Assembly: GCF_947494875.1 (NCBI RefSeq)
Contig: NZ_CANLWM010000009.1
Span: 208,639 to 272,638 of the forward strand
Source of the DNA: an uncultured Williamsia sp.
GTDB lineage: Bacteria; Actinomycetota; Actinomycetes; Mycobacteriales; Mycobacteriaceae
Length of the DNA: 64,000 bases
Direction of reading: 5' to 3'
Shown here: piece by piece, positions 55,021 through 63,871 of the stretch
Layout of the letters: every line of letters begins with the position of its first letter
Position numbering within the stretch: the first letter of the stretch is position 1
The notes under the pieces: model-generated
Seen by the model: the letters and a program-made list of their open reading frames with translations, nothing else
Told to the model about the DNA's origin: nothing
The model's database searches: none
Position numbers and translations under genes: made by a program

Positions 55021-56253
55021 GTGCACCCCGCTCGGACCGACCCGCCGCGCTCATCGCGCGCGTCGTCCGACGTCGTCCCCCCGGTACTGATCCCGGCGCG
55101 CAACCGCCTCCGGCGACCCGCGGGTGGCGGCGACCCGTCCCGCCTAGGGCGTGGCCGCCGGACCGGTCAGCGTCTGTGGCGGCGGTTCGACGGTCGTTCC
55201 GCCGCGGTCCTGCTCTCGACGGCGGGGTCGCTCCCGCTCCCGCTGTTCGCCATCCTGGACCCGAGCCTGACCCGCGAGGGCGGGCTCGGCGCACTCGTCG
55301 CCGTCTGGGTCTTCACCGTCGTGGTCTTCACCACGACCGCCGTGGTCGGCCGTCTCGGCGATCGGCTGTTCACGGTGTTCGGCCTGATCGGCATGGTCGG
55401 TATCGCCGTGGGCGCGTGGGCCGTCGTCGACCCGGCCACGTCCGGTGTGGTCATGACCCTGTTGGGGGCGATCCCCGCCATCGCGGCCATGTCCTCGTCG
55501 CGGCGGGTGGTCATCGTGTTCGCGCTGGTCGCGATCACGTGCGCGGTGGTGATCGCCTTCCTGACGCCGTCCACGACGGTGGGGTTGCTGGTGCGATGCG
55601 GGTCCGGGCTCGCGAACGTCGTCATCCCCGTGTTCATCGTCTCCGCGCTACGCAGTTCGCTGGAGGTGTCTATGCAGCGGTACGCCGTTCTCGGCGACAC
55701 CGACCCGCTGACCGGACTGCTCAACCGGCGCGGGTTCCTGGCGCGCAGCGGCGACTTCCTCGGCGACGTCGCCGAGGCCGGACAGCAGATCGGGTTCCTG
55801 CTGATCGACGTCGACCACTTCAAGGACATCAACGACCGCCTCGGGCACGCGGCCGGTGACGCCGTCCTCGTCGACACCGTGCACGCCATCCTGCGGTCCG
55901 CCCCCCGCGACAGCCTCATCGGCCGCTTCGGCGGCGAGGAGTTCGTCGTGCTGTGCTCGATCCCGGGGCAGGTCGAGCTGTCCCACGCCGCCGAGACCAT
56001 CCGGACGACCGTGTCGGCGACGACCGCGGTCACGGTCAGCCTGGGCGGCGTGGCCGCGCCGCTGTCGGTGTCACGGACGGGGACGTCGAACATCTCCGAC
56101 GTCGTCGACCACCTCACACACCTCGCCGACCGATGGGTCTACGTCGCGAAGAGCGCCGGCCGCGACCGCGTCGTGTGCCTGTCGACGTCGCCGATCCATT
56201 ACGTCGCCGGTGATGCCGAGCCGCCGCGCATGTTCGCCCCGGCGGTCCGCTGA
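55021..56253 (+). CDS. Membrane diguanylate cyclase (GGDEF domain)
   Basis: 410 aa. An Arg/Pro-rich N-terminus is followed by six or so membrane helices (residues ~60-215) and a GGDEF domain (~225-390). DTDPLTGLLNRRGFL opens it; IDVDHFKDINDRLGHAAGD binds metal; the signature is RFGGEEFVVL, canonical GGEEF. The inhibitory RxxD site expected just before it is not evident (APRDSLIGRF), so product inhibition may be absent. It makes cyclic di-GMP. No EAL domain is fused. CATGAT lies six bases before the GTG. The gene converges with the acyltransferase-like gene (7-bp gap). Confidence 0.93.
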   Translation: MHPARTDPPRSSRASSDVVPPVLIPARNRLRRPAGGGDPSRLGRGRRTGQRLWRRFDGRSAAVLLSTAGSLPLPLFAILDPSLTREGGLGALVAVWVFTVVVFTTTAVVGRLGDRLFTVFGLIGMVGIAVGAWAVVDPATSGVVMTLLGAIPAIAAMSSSRRVVIVFALVAITCAVVIAFLTPSTTVGLLVRCGSGLANVVIPVFIVSALRSSLEVSMQRYAVLGDTDPLTGLLNRRGFLARSGDFLGDVAEAGQQIGFLLIDVDHFKDINDRLGHAAGDAVLVDTVHAILRSAPRDSLIGRFGGEEFVVLCSIPGQVELSHAAETIRTTVSATTAVTVSLGGVAAPLSVSRTGTSNISDVVDHLTHLADRWVYVAKSAGRDRVVCLSTSPIHYVAGDAEPPRMFAPAVR

Positions 56254-56260
56254 GCGGCGC

Positions 56261-57019
56261 TCACGCCGCCAGTGCTGCCGTCCCGACGCGCGCAACCATC
56301 TGCTCCACCCCGCGACGCATCGCGGCGACCACGCGCGGTCCCGCGGTGCGGTCGAGGTTCTCGCGGTCCCACCACATGAGGCGGGTGCGGTAGCGCTCGT
56401 CGGGGTACGGCGTGGCCGGGACCGACTCGTCGATCCGGCCGCCACTGGAGGTCCAGCGGCGCAGCGAGTGGTCGGCGGAGGTCGCCATCAGGTGCCGCGC
56501 GCCGGTGACGGCGAGGATGGGCAGCGCCATCCGGGCGAGCAGGTCGGCGATCGCGGCGGGATCGTCGACGGCGGGGTCGACCCATGCCGTCTTCGTCTCG
56601 ACGATGCCGTCGTCGAGGCGGCGACCGATGGCCCGGACGAGATCGGTGCACCCCGGCGAGCCCGCCCACTCGTGCAGGGCGTGGGTCTCGTCGACGCGGC
56701 CGTAGGGGCCCTGCACACGCAGCCCGCCGCGACACACGCCCGCCTCGTCCACGATCGCGAAGAACACCGTGGTGTCCGCACCGTCGATCACGGCGTCGTG
56801 GTCGAGGGCCGCACCGACCCCGTGGGCGTCGTACACCGATCGCGCCCCGTCGAGATACCGGCGCCACAGCTCGACGTCCCCCGAGGGCGTGGCGATCGCG
56901 ACCCGGGTCCCGGTGATCGGGTCGTCGATGTCCACGCGCCCGGCGGACGCGAGTCGCGGTCCGAGATCAGGATCGAGTCCGGTGAGTGACGCCGATGACT
57001 GCACCGTGGACGTCGCCAT
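56261..57019 (-). CDS. Acyltransferase-like protein (GNAT or FeeM/autoinducer-synthase fold, tentative)
   Basis: 252 aa from an ATG with AGAGG seven bases upstream. The middle part (VFFAIVDEAGVCRGGLRVQG, then THALHEWAGS and ETKTAWVDP, then ILAVTGARHLMATSADHSLR and the terminal MWWDREN) follows the strand-helix order of GNAT-related N-acyl amino acid synthases. No motif is decisive. It is divergent from the ThiF-nitroreductase gene and shares its promoter region, so they are probably functionally linked. Assignment is by fold impression only. Confidence 0.55.
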   Translation of the reverse strand: MATSTVQSSASLTGLDPDLGPRLASAGRVDIDDPITGTRVAIATPSGDVELWRRYLDGARSVYDAHGVGAALDHDAVIDGADTTVFFAIVDEAGVCRGGLRVQGPYGRVDETHALHEWAGSPGCTDLVRAIGRRLDDGIVETKTAWVDPAVDDPAAIADLLARMALPILAVTGARHLMATSADHSLRRWTSSGGRIDESVPATPYPDERYRTRLMWWDRENLDRTAGPRVVAAMRRGVEQMVARVGTAALAA

Positions 57020-57200
57020 GACACACCTCTGTTCGTCTATCGTCACAATTGCTGCCAGATGGACGGGAATCGGCGATCGCATACTGAAAGTCATTGATCG
57101 CAAATGGAATTCACGATCGCGATCGAGATTGGACAACGCGAAGTGCTTGCCGGACACCCCCTCCACCATTTAACGAAGTGTGGACGGAAGAGGCAATCTC
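57020..57200. promoter_or_regulatory. Divergent promoter with repeated GATCGC motifs
   Basis: This 181-bp gap is AT-rich. GATCGC occurs at 57075-57080, 57096-57101 and 57115-57120, followed directly by GATCGA (57121-57126). Start-to-start spacings are 21, 19 and 6 bp, i.e. about two helical turns for the first two. They may be iterated operator sites controlling the acyltransferase-like and ThiF-nitroreductase genes. Confidence 0.45.
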
Positions 57201-59300
57201 ATGACTCAGGAAGACTTCTCGACCTCTCCCGTCGCCGAGATCCTCGACGAGTCGGGTCCCGCGGATGCGCAGCGGTTGTCAGCACTGCGTGCGGATCCCA
57301 CGACCCTCGTCGTCGACACCCTGGAGCGCCAGCGGGAGGCACTGCTCGCGTGCCTGCCCCGTCCGGACGACACGGTCCTGGAGGAGACCTCCCGCTGGGT
57401 ACACATGCCATGGCGGCGAACGGTCGTACACGTCCTGGGACCGCGCGGGTTCCGCCGTGTCCGTCTCGACCGCAACCGCAACAAGATCACCCTGCAGGAG
57501 CAGGACAGGGCGGCGACGACGACCGTCGGCGTGGTGGGGCTGAGCGTCGGCCACGCCGTCGCCCACACGATCGCGCTGGAGGGCCTGGCCGGGACCCTGC
57601 GCCTGGCCGATCTCGACGAGCTGGACCTGGGCAACCTGAACCGTGTGCCTGCGACCGTGCTCGACATCGGCGTCAACAAGGCCGTGGTCGCGGCACGCCG
57701 GATCGCCGAGATCGACCCCTATGTCCGCGTCGAGATCCTCACCGCCGCCGTGGACTCGGCGACCGTGGCGGAGTTCCTCGACGGTCTCGACGTCGTCGTG
57801 GAGGAATGCGACTCGTTCGCCGCGAAGGTGCTCGTCCGCGAGCATGCCCGCGACCGCCGGGTACCCGTGCTCTGCGAGACCAGTGACGGCGGTGTCCTCG
57901 ACGTCGAACGTTTCGACGACGACCCCGGGCGCGCGCTGTTCCACGGACTCCTCGACGGCCTCGACATCGGTGGCGTTCTGGATCCACCGACGCTGATCGC
58001 CGCGGCGGCAACACTTCTCGATGCGCGACATGTGACGCCACGGATGGGGGCGTCGGTGTTCGAGGTCGGCCGGACACTCTCGACGTGGCCGCAACTCGGC
58101 GGCGACGTCGCCCTCGGCGGCGCCACCGTCGCGGCAGCGCTCCGCCGCCTGCTACGACGAGAACCGTTGCCGTCCGGTCGGATCCGGGTCGATCTCGACC
58201 GGCGCCTCGACGACATCGTCGACCCGCTGGCGACCCCCGCCCGTCCGGCGGCACCGGCCGCCCCGGACCCGGCCGTCGAGGCACGGGCGCTCTCCGACGT
58301 GGATGCGGTCGCGCACGCGGCCGGTCGCGCGCCGTCGCCGTACAACCTTCAGCCCTGGACCATCCGGCGTGACGGGGACACCGTGGAGATCGCTCGCGCG
58401 CCCGCTGCACAGGGCACCCGAGGCGACGTCGCCGGACGGGCGTCGGCGGTCGCGCTGGGGGCCGCCGCCCGCAACATGGCCGTCGCCGCGGCCGCCCGGG
58501 GACGGTCGTCGACCGTCGTGCTCGACGGGCAGACCGCACGGATCACCCTGCCCCGCGACCGTCGCGATCCGACGCACGATGCGATCGACGCCGCGGCGGC
58601 GATGATCGCCCGCCGCAGCACCCGGGCACCCGGCGACGGCACGCCGCTGTCGGTGGCCGATGTCGATGCGCTGCAGTCGATGTCGACCGAATCGGCCGCC
58701 GTGCGCGTGGTTGCCGACCGCGAACGGATCGACCGCGTCGCGGCCGTCCTCGGCGAGGACAGCCGCATCCGTCACCTCGCCCCGGACGTGCACACCGAGA
58801 TGGTCACGACCGCACGTCAGGCCGACGACCCGTCACCCACGGGCGTCGCCGCGCAGGCGCTCGGACTGCCGACGGCCGCCGGCGCACTGCTCCCCCTGAT
58901 GCATCGCGCCGAGGTGATGGCGCACCTGACGGACTGGGACGCCGGGCGGGGGCTCGGGATGCCGACCACGGCTGCCGTCGCATCGGCGTCGGCACTCGTC
59001 GTCGTGACGGCCGCCGGGTGGTCCGCCGACGACCTCGCCCGCGCCGGGGACGTGGCCGAGGCGGTCTGGATCGCGCTCACGGCGTCGGGACACGGCGCCT
59101 GCGTCACCCAGCCGATCGCCGTCTACGCCCGTGACGACGCGGAGCGGCGTGCGATCGCCCCGGGCTGGGAGGACCAGCTCGCCGCGGTGGACCGCGACTT
59201 CCGCTCGGCGATCGGCGTGGACGACGACGCCGTCGCGCTCGTCCTGCGGGTGGTGCGGGGCACCGACCCCGGGCCGCTCAGCCGCCGGCGCCCGCTCTGA
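57201..59300 (+). CDS. ThiF/E1-like domain fused to nitroreductase domain (Rv1355c family)
   Basis: 699 aa. After ~105 N-terminal residues an E1-like domain (~110-300) shows GVVGLSVGHAVAHTIAL (ATP-binding Rossmann loop), ADLDELDLGNLNR (Asp/Asn/Arg of adenylation) and VVVEECDSFAAK. An Ala/Pro linker (~345-365) leads to a nitroreductase-like half (~370-690) with GRAPSPYNLQPW (FMN phosphate loop) and TASGHGACVTQPIA. E1 enzymes adenylate carboxyl ends; nitroreductase-fold partners oxidise. The pairing recalls azoline-forming peptide modification but no precursor peptide was found. Resembles M. tuberculosis Rv1355c (MoeY). ATG 57201 has AGAGG upstream. Function unknown. Confidence 0.85.
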   Translation: MTQEDFSTSPVAEILDESGPADAQRLSALRADPTTLVVDTLERQREALLACLPRPDDTVLEETSRWVHMPWRRTVVHVLGPRGFRRVRLDRNRNKITLQEQDRAATTTVGVVGLSVGHAVAHTIALEGLAGTLRLADLDELDLGNLNRVPATVLDIGVNKAVVAARRIAEIDPYVRVEILTAAVDSATVAEFLDGLDVVVEECDSFAAKVLVREHARDRRVPVLCETSDGGVLDVERFDDDPGRALFHGLLDGLDIGGVLDPPTLIAAAATLLDARHVTPRMGASVFEVGRTLSTWPQLGGDVALGGATVAAALRRLLRREPLPSGRIRVDLDRRLDDIVDPLATPARPAAPAAPDPAVEARALSDVDAVAHAAGRAPSPYNLQPWTIRRDGDTVEIARAPAAQGTRGDVAGRASAVALGAAARNMAVAAAARGRSSTVVLDGQTARITLPRDRRDPTHDAIDAAAAMIARRSTRAPGDGTPLSVADVDALQSMSTESAAVRVVADRERIDRVAAVLGEDSRIRHLAPDVHTEMVTTARQADDPSPTGVAAQALGLPTAAGALLPLMHRAEVMAHLTDWDAGRGLGMPTTAAVASASALVVVTAAGWSADDLARAGDVAEAVWIALTASGHGACVTQPIAVYARDDAERRAIAPGWEDQLAAVDRDFRSAIGVDDDAVALVLRVVRGTDPGPLSRRRPL

Positions 59301-59324
59301 CGACGCGGACGACGCGACGGCGGC

Positions 59325-60851
59325 TCAGTAGGCGCCGTCGCGGGACACGACGGCCTTCGCCGTGCGCCACAGGATGATGATGTCCTGCATGATCGACCAG
59401 TTCTCGACGTAGGTCAGGTCGAGACGGACCGACTCCTCCCACGAGAGGTCGGACCGGCCGGAGACCTGCCACAACCCGGTGATGCCGGGCTTGACCAGCA
59501 TGCGTCGGGTGACGATGTGGTCGTAGGTCTCCACCTCCTCCCGCAACGGCGGTCGCGGCCCGACGAGGCTCATCGAGCCGCCCATCACGTTGAAGAGCTG
59601 CGGGAGCTCGTCGAGGCTGTACCGACGCAGGATCCGCCCGACCCGGGTGACCCGGGGGTCGTCGGCCATCTTGAACAGCACGTCGTTGCCGCGGTCGTCG
59701 GCGGTCAGCTCGGCGCGCAGCAGATCGGCCCCGACCACCATCGACCGGAACTTCCACATCGGGAACGGAACGTTGCCCAGGCCGATCCGCTCGCCGCGGT
59801 AGAACACCGGTCCCGGCGACGACACCTTCACCGCGATCGCACAGGCGAGCATGACCGGTGACAGCAGCACCAGCAGGACAGCGGTGACCGTGCGGTCGAA
59901 GGCGGACTTCAGGAATCGGTTGGCGCCTTCGTAGGCGGGCTTGTCGATGTGCAGCAGCGGCAGTCCGGCGACCGGACGGACCATCATGCGCGGACCGGCC
60001 ACGTCGGTGACGCCCGGCGACACCAGCATGTCGACGTCCATGCCCTCGAGATCCCAGGACAGTTCCCGCATCGCGGAGTGGCCGAGCACCTCGGCGGAGG
60101 TCACGGCGACCGTCGTCGCACCCGAGAGCGCGACCGCGGTCCGGGCGTCGGAGAAGTCGCCGAACACCGGGATGACCCGGGCACCCGACTGCACGATCTC
60201 CGGGTCGGTCGGCTTCTCGACCGGCAGGCACATGCCGACGACCTCGTAGCCCAGCTCGGGGTTGGCGTCGAGGCGCTCGATGAGCAGTTGCGCTGATCGC
60301 ATGCCCCCCATCACCAGGACCCGCTCGAGGTACCGGCCGGCACGGCGCATGCGTGCGACATGGCGGCGCAGCAGCCAGCGGGACAGCACGAGCAGGACGG
60401 CACCGAGCGGGAAGGCGACGGCGAGGAAGCCGCGGGCCACGCTGAGCACCAGCAGCTGATCGACGATGGCGAGGACACCGAAGGTGGTGAGCGTCGCGGT
60501 GAGCACACGGCTGTACTCGGTGGGCCCGCTGCCCAGGACGCGGCGATCGGAGCTCTGCGTCACCCGCAGCATCACGAACCAGCCGATCGCGATGAGCAGG
60601 GCGATGGCGACGGCGGGCCAGCGGTAGCGGCCGAGGGTGTGGACGAGGTCGTAGCCGAAGCGTGCGACCAGTGCGACCATCACCGCGGTGACCACGACGA
60701 CGAAGTCGAGGATGCGGACGCGCGCGGCGTACTGGTAGATCCAGTTCTGCGAACGTGGCTGCACGAACTCCGCGCGTGCGACGGCGGTCATCTCGCGGCG
60801 CGACACGCCCCGCAGCCGGCGGCTGGTTGTCGCGCGGCCGGGCCGTGTCAT
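59325..60851 (-). CDS. Exopolysaccharide polyprenyl-phosphate sugar-1-phosphate transferase (WbaP/WcaJ type)
   Basis: 508 aa. Four N-terminal membrane helices (~50-165), a CoA-binding-like Rossmann domain (~180-310, [17 protein letters not shown]), then a fifth membrane hairpin and the catalytic cytosolic domain (~320-508). The latter has [27 protein letters not shown] and [13 protein letters not shown]. It moves a hexose-1-phosphate from a nucleotide sugar to undecaprenyl phosphate, starting a polysaccharide repeat unit. GGGGAGAG precedes the ATG. The neighbouring diguanylate cyclase and glycoside hydrolase suggest an exopolysaccharide locus that continues past the window. Confidence 0.93.
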   Translation of the reverse strand: MTRPGRATTSRRLRGVSRREMTAVARAEFVQPRSQNWIYQYAARVRILDFVVVVTAVMVALVARFGYDLVHTLGRYRWPAVAIALLIAIGWFVMLRVTQSSDRRVLGSGPTEYSRVLTATLTTFGVLAIVDQLLVLSVARGFLAVAFPLGAVLLVLSRWLLRRHVARMRRAGRYLERVLVMGGMRSAQLLIERLDANPELGYEVVGMCLPVEKPTDPEIVQSGARVIPVFGDFSDARTAVALSGATTVAVTSAEVLGHSAMRELSWDLEGMDVDMLVSPGVTDVAGPRMMVRPVAGLPLLHIDKPAYEGANRFLKSAFDRTVTAVLLVLLSPVMLACAIAVKVSSPGPVFYRGERIGLGNVPFPMWKFRSMVVGADLLRAELTADDRGNDVLFKMADDPRVTRVGRILRRYSLDELPQLFNVMGGSMSLVGPRPPLREEVETYDHIVTRRMLVKPGITGLWQVSGRSDLSWEESVRLDLTYVENWSIMQDIIILWRTAKAVVSRDGAY

Positions 60852-60924
60852 CGAACTCTCCCCCCGTGCCGACGTGGCCGCGTCAGGCGGCTCGGGGTGT
60901 TGATCGTTGCGCCCCGCCACTGCG

Positions 60925-61518
60925 TTACCCCGCGGTGAGGGCTGCCCGCGCCATGGCGGCGAGTTCGACGGCCGCCACCTCGGCCCCCAGATCGGGCATC
61001 CGGGGTGCGGCGTTGATGAGACCGAACACGGCATGGGCGCGCGCGAGACCGACCCGACGGTCCACCCCGGTCACGTCGACGACGGTGTCGGCCCACAGGT
61101 CGACGTAGCGGCGCTGCAGGCGGCGGACCGTCGCACGCGGCCCCTCGTCGAGGGCCGCGAGGTCGCGGAACTGCACGGTGATGAGGTCCGGTTCGGTGAG
61201 GGCGAACCGGACGTGGACGTCGACGAGCTCGGCGAGGCGTCGTGTGGGGTCGCCGGTGCGAGCCACCACCGCGGTCCCGCCGTCGAGGAGCCGCTCGGAG
61301 ATCTCGGTGAGCATCTGCGCCAATAGGTCCTGCTTGTTGGCGAAGTGGCGGTACATCGCGGGGCCGCTGACACCGACGGCCGCACCGATGTCCTCGAGCC
61401 GGACCGATGCGTATCCCCGCCGCGCCATCAGGGAGGCGGCCGCGGTGAGCAGGTCCCGGCGACGCTCGGCCTTCGCCGCACTGCGGGTGGTGCCGCCGGG
61501 ACCGGAGGTGGTGGTCAC
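60925..61518 (-). CDS. TetR-family regulator
   Basis: 197 aa from GTG 61518 (overlap GTGA with the lipase stop). HTH region ~20-65 includes ARRGYASVRLEDIGAAVGVSG and MYRHFANKQDLL, then a C-terminal ligand domain with RFALTEPDLITVQFRDL. The text resembles regulators of acyl-CoA or lipid metabolism (AcrR/KstR2-like), but the ligand is unknown. It is the last gene of the glycoside hydrolase-lipase-tetR operon, so it probably controls lipase expression. No clear palindrome is visible upstream because the operon start is interrupted by the IS element. Confidence 0.88.
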   Translation of the reverse strand: MTTTSGPGGTTRSAAKAERRRDLLTAAASLMARRGYASVRLEDIGAAVGVSGPAMYRHFANKQDLLAQMLTEISERLLDGGTAVVARTGDPTRRLAELVDVHVRFALTEPDLITVQFRDLAALDEGPRATVRRLQRRYVDLWADTVVDVTGVDRRVGLARAHAVFGLINAAPRMPDLGAEVAAVELAAMARAALTAG

Positions 61519-62708
61519 CGGACGCAGTTCGACGGGGCGGGTGTGCCGGCGAAGCGGTCCCTCAGCCACGGCAGCGCGGAGCTGATGTCGACGTCGCCGT
61601 GGCCCTTGCCCGGCTGTTCCGACGACTCGAGCGTGTCGCCGAGTGCGCAGGCGCGTCGCACCGCGTCGCGCGTCCAGGCGGGGTCGATGAAGGTGTCGGC
61701 GTCACCGAACAGGACCAGCATCGGCGCCGAGGCGGTGCGCTTGGGCAGCGCATACGACTCGAACAGGTCGCGCAGTCGCGTCGCCGCCTCCGTCGACCGG
61801 GGCATGATGTCGCCCGGGCGCAGCGCGGCGATGGCGGCCGGTCGCCGCGCCGCCGCGGCTCCGCTGCACGACGACAGCGTGTCCCACAGCTGCGCCGCTC
61901 GCGGCGAGCGGTAGTCGTCGCGGACGATGTCGGGATGCGACCGTGCGGCCGCTTCGATGAACAGCTGCAACGACGGCCCCTGGTCCGAGGTCAGGGTGCC
62001 GGCCAGGGACTTGGCGACGAGACCGGTCACGTCGGCCGCGGGCGCGGCGGCGACCACGCCGAGCGGTTGCAGGTCGGGCGCATAGGACGAGCTCTCCTCG
62101 TTCGCGGCCCAGATCGCGCCACCGCCCTGCGACGACCCGTAGCCGGCCCACCGCGGTGAGACCGACCCGAAGACGGTGCGCGTCGCGCGGATGGCGTCGA
62201 GGACGTCGCGTCCCGCGGTGGGCGAATCGAGGTAGGGATGCACCCCCGGAGCGCCGAGTCCCTGGTAGTCGGGCACCGCGACCGCATAGCCCGCCCCGAC
62301 GAGGGACTGCGCGATGGTGAGCAGGCCCCCGAGTTCGGGGGACCGCGACGGGGCGCACGCCTCGTCGATCCCCGTCGTGCCGTGAGCCAGCGCGACCACC
62401 GGCCATCCCCTGGCCGGGGGCGTGCCGCCGGGCACGAACGAGGTACCGGTGACCCGGATCGGCCTGCCGTCGGGGTCGGTCGAGACGTAGGTGATGGAGG
62501 CGCCCTTGGCCTGCGCCAACTTCATCGGCACGGTGAGGTCGCCGTAGTCGGTGGCCGCGACCACCGATCCCGGCGTCGACCCACCGGGCACCCTCAGGTC
62601 GGGTTCGTCGGGGAAGAAGACGGGCCAGAGCACGACGGCGCCCACCGCGACGACGGCGACGACGAGCACCGCGACCGCCGCGAGCGCCCATCGGAGCGCG
62701 CGGGTCAC
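61515..62708 (-). CDS. Secreted lipase (LIP/secretory lipase family)
   Basis: 397 aa. A signal/anchor helix (residues ~5-30) exports it. The alpha/beta-hydrolase core shows VVALAHGTTGIDEACAPS (oxyanion region), VPDYQGLGAPG, nucleophile elbow YGSSQGGGAIW (GxSxG), LFGDADTFIDPAW (Asp) and KGHGDVDIS (His). The family cleaves triacylglycerols or other esters outside the cell. Two Cys pairs may form disulfides. Its GTG overlaps the glycoside hydrolase stop and its stop overlaps tetR, so expression would have depended on the promoter that the IS element has separated from it. Confidence 0.9.
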   Translation of the reverse strand: MTRALRWALAAVAVLVVAVVAVGAVVLWPVFFPDEPDLRVPGGSTPGSVVAATDYGDLTVPMKLAQAKGASITYVSTDPDGRPIRVTGTSFVPGGTPPARGWPVVALAHGTTGIDEACAPSRSPELGGLLTIAQSLVGAGYAVAVPDYQGLGAPGVHPYLDSPTAGRDVLDAIRATRTVFGSVSPRWAGYGSSQGGGAIWAANEESSSYAPDLQPLGVVAAAPAADVTGLVAKSLAGTLTSDQGPSLQLFIEAAARSHPDIVRDDYRSPRAAQLWDTLSSCSGAAAARRPAAIAALRPGDIMPRSTEAATRLRDLFESYALPKRTASAPMLVLFGDADTFIDPAWTRDAVRRACALGDTLESSEQPGKGHGDVDISSALPWLRDRFAGTPAPSNCVR

Positions 62709-63871
62709 GAGACCTGCACCCGCACCGACTCCCCGAACGGCTTACGCATCACGGCGTCCGCGCATCGCACCACGCGGGTGTCGCCGTCGACGTACTCGTC
62801 GGTCGTGGGGAATCCGTACTCCGGTCGCCATGCCTCCAGCATGTCACCGGCCAGACCGTGCACACCGGTCGCCGGCGACCAGAAGACCGTCATCGGCCGG
62901 ATGCCGCGAGCAGCCTGTCGACCGTCGACGAACGGCCCGTCCGGGACGGCACGCTGGTCGGCGAGGTAGTCGACGACGGGCGCCGGCGACGCGTAGCAGT
63001 CGTCTCGCGCGCAGGTCACCGTCCCGTCGGCGTACTCCTGCCGCACCACGGGGATCCCGCGGGGGGACATCTCCCGGTACCAGGGCGTCACGGCACCGCC
63101 GACCCGTGCGTCGCCGGTGTCGGCGGCGGCGACCACCCGCTGGTGGACCTCGTCGTCGACGACACCGCCCCGGATCAGGGTCTGCAGCCGGTCGTAGGCG
63201 GGCTTCGGGGAGAAGTCGGTGTGCAGGATCCCGAAGGTGTCCTCCTTGTCGGCGCTGCCCGACCGCCGGTCGCGCAGTTCGTGGACGATCACCGGTCCGG
63301 CGTACGACAGCTGCGACCACTGCGCCACCGACTGCACGACGACCTGTGCCTGCGCCTGCGGGTCGGTCGGCAGGTCACCGGTCGTGGGATAGCCGATCTC
63401 GCTGGCCCACATCTTCTTCGCGCCGTCCCCGTGCGCCCGCATGACGTCGTACATGTCGGCGACCATGCGCATCGCCGAGTCCGGGTCGTGCGGATCGGAG
63501 TTGAAGGACGCGGGATACGAGTACGGGTGCACCGACAGCGCGTCGAAGTACCCGCGCGCGCCCGCGGCGTACATGCCCTTCAGGAAACGCAGACCGTTCA
63601 TGGTGGTGTCGCTGTCGACGGCGGTCGCGATCGCCCCGCCGACCACGGTGATGTCCCGGTCGACCGACTTCAGTCCCCGGTAGGCGGCCCGCAGCAGCGC
63701 CGTGTAAGCGCGGGGGTCGGGCCCGGGCCGGAAGTAGTAGCCGCCGTTGGGCTCGTTCCAGATCTCGAAGGTGTCGACGCGACCGGCGAGGTGCCGTGCG
63801 GCGTCGGCGGCGAACTCGCCGAACCGCGCCGCCGACGCGGGCCGCTCGGCGATCGGGCCCGGTCGGCTAGC
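62705..63871 (-). pseudogene. Glycoside hydrolase (GH39/GH5-like TIM barrel), 5' end removed by IS insertion
   Basis: The frame stays open from the stop at 62705 up to the IS end at 63871 (389 codons including the stop), with no start that restores the missing N-terminus. The protein includes TFEIWNEPNGGYYFRPG (acid/base Glu of the NEP motif) and MWASEIGYPTTG (candidate nucleophile Glu), then FDALSVHPYSYP. This is clan GH-A architecture, similar to polysaccharide-acting endoglycosidases. The expected signal peptide and first barrel strands are lost. The remaining part might be made from an internal GTG (63646), but that would omit the NEP Glu. Linked to lipase and tetR by 4-bp overlaps. Confidence 0.85.

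Noticed and set aside
55021..56253. c-di-GMP inhibitory (RxxD) site in the cyclase
   Set aside because: The segment before GGEEF reads APRDSLIGRF; Arg and Asp are adjacent rather than in RxxD spacing.
57201..59300. Azoline peptide (TOMM) cluster
   Set aside because: No YcaO protein and no small precursor peptide in the surrounding 5 kb; only the E1-nitroreductase pairing is reminiscent.
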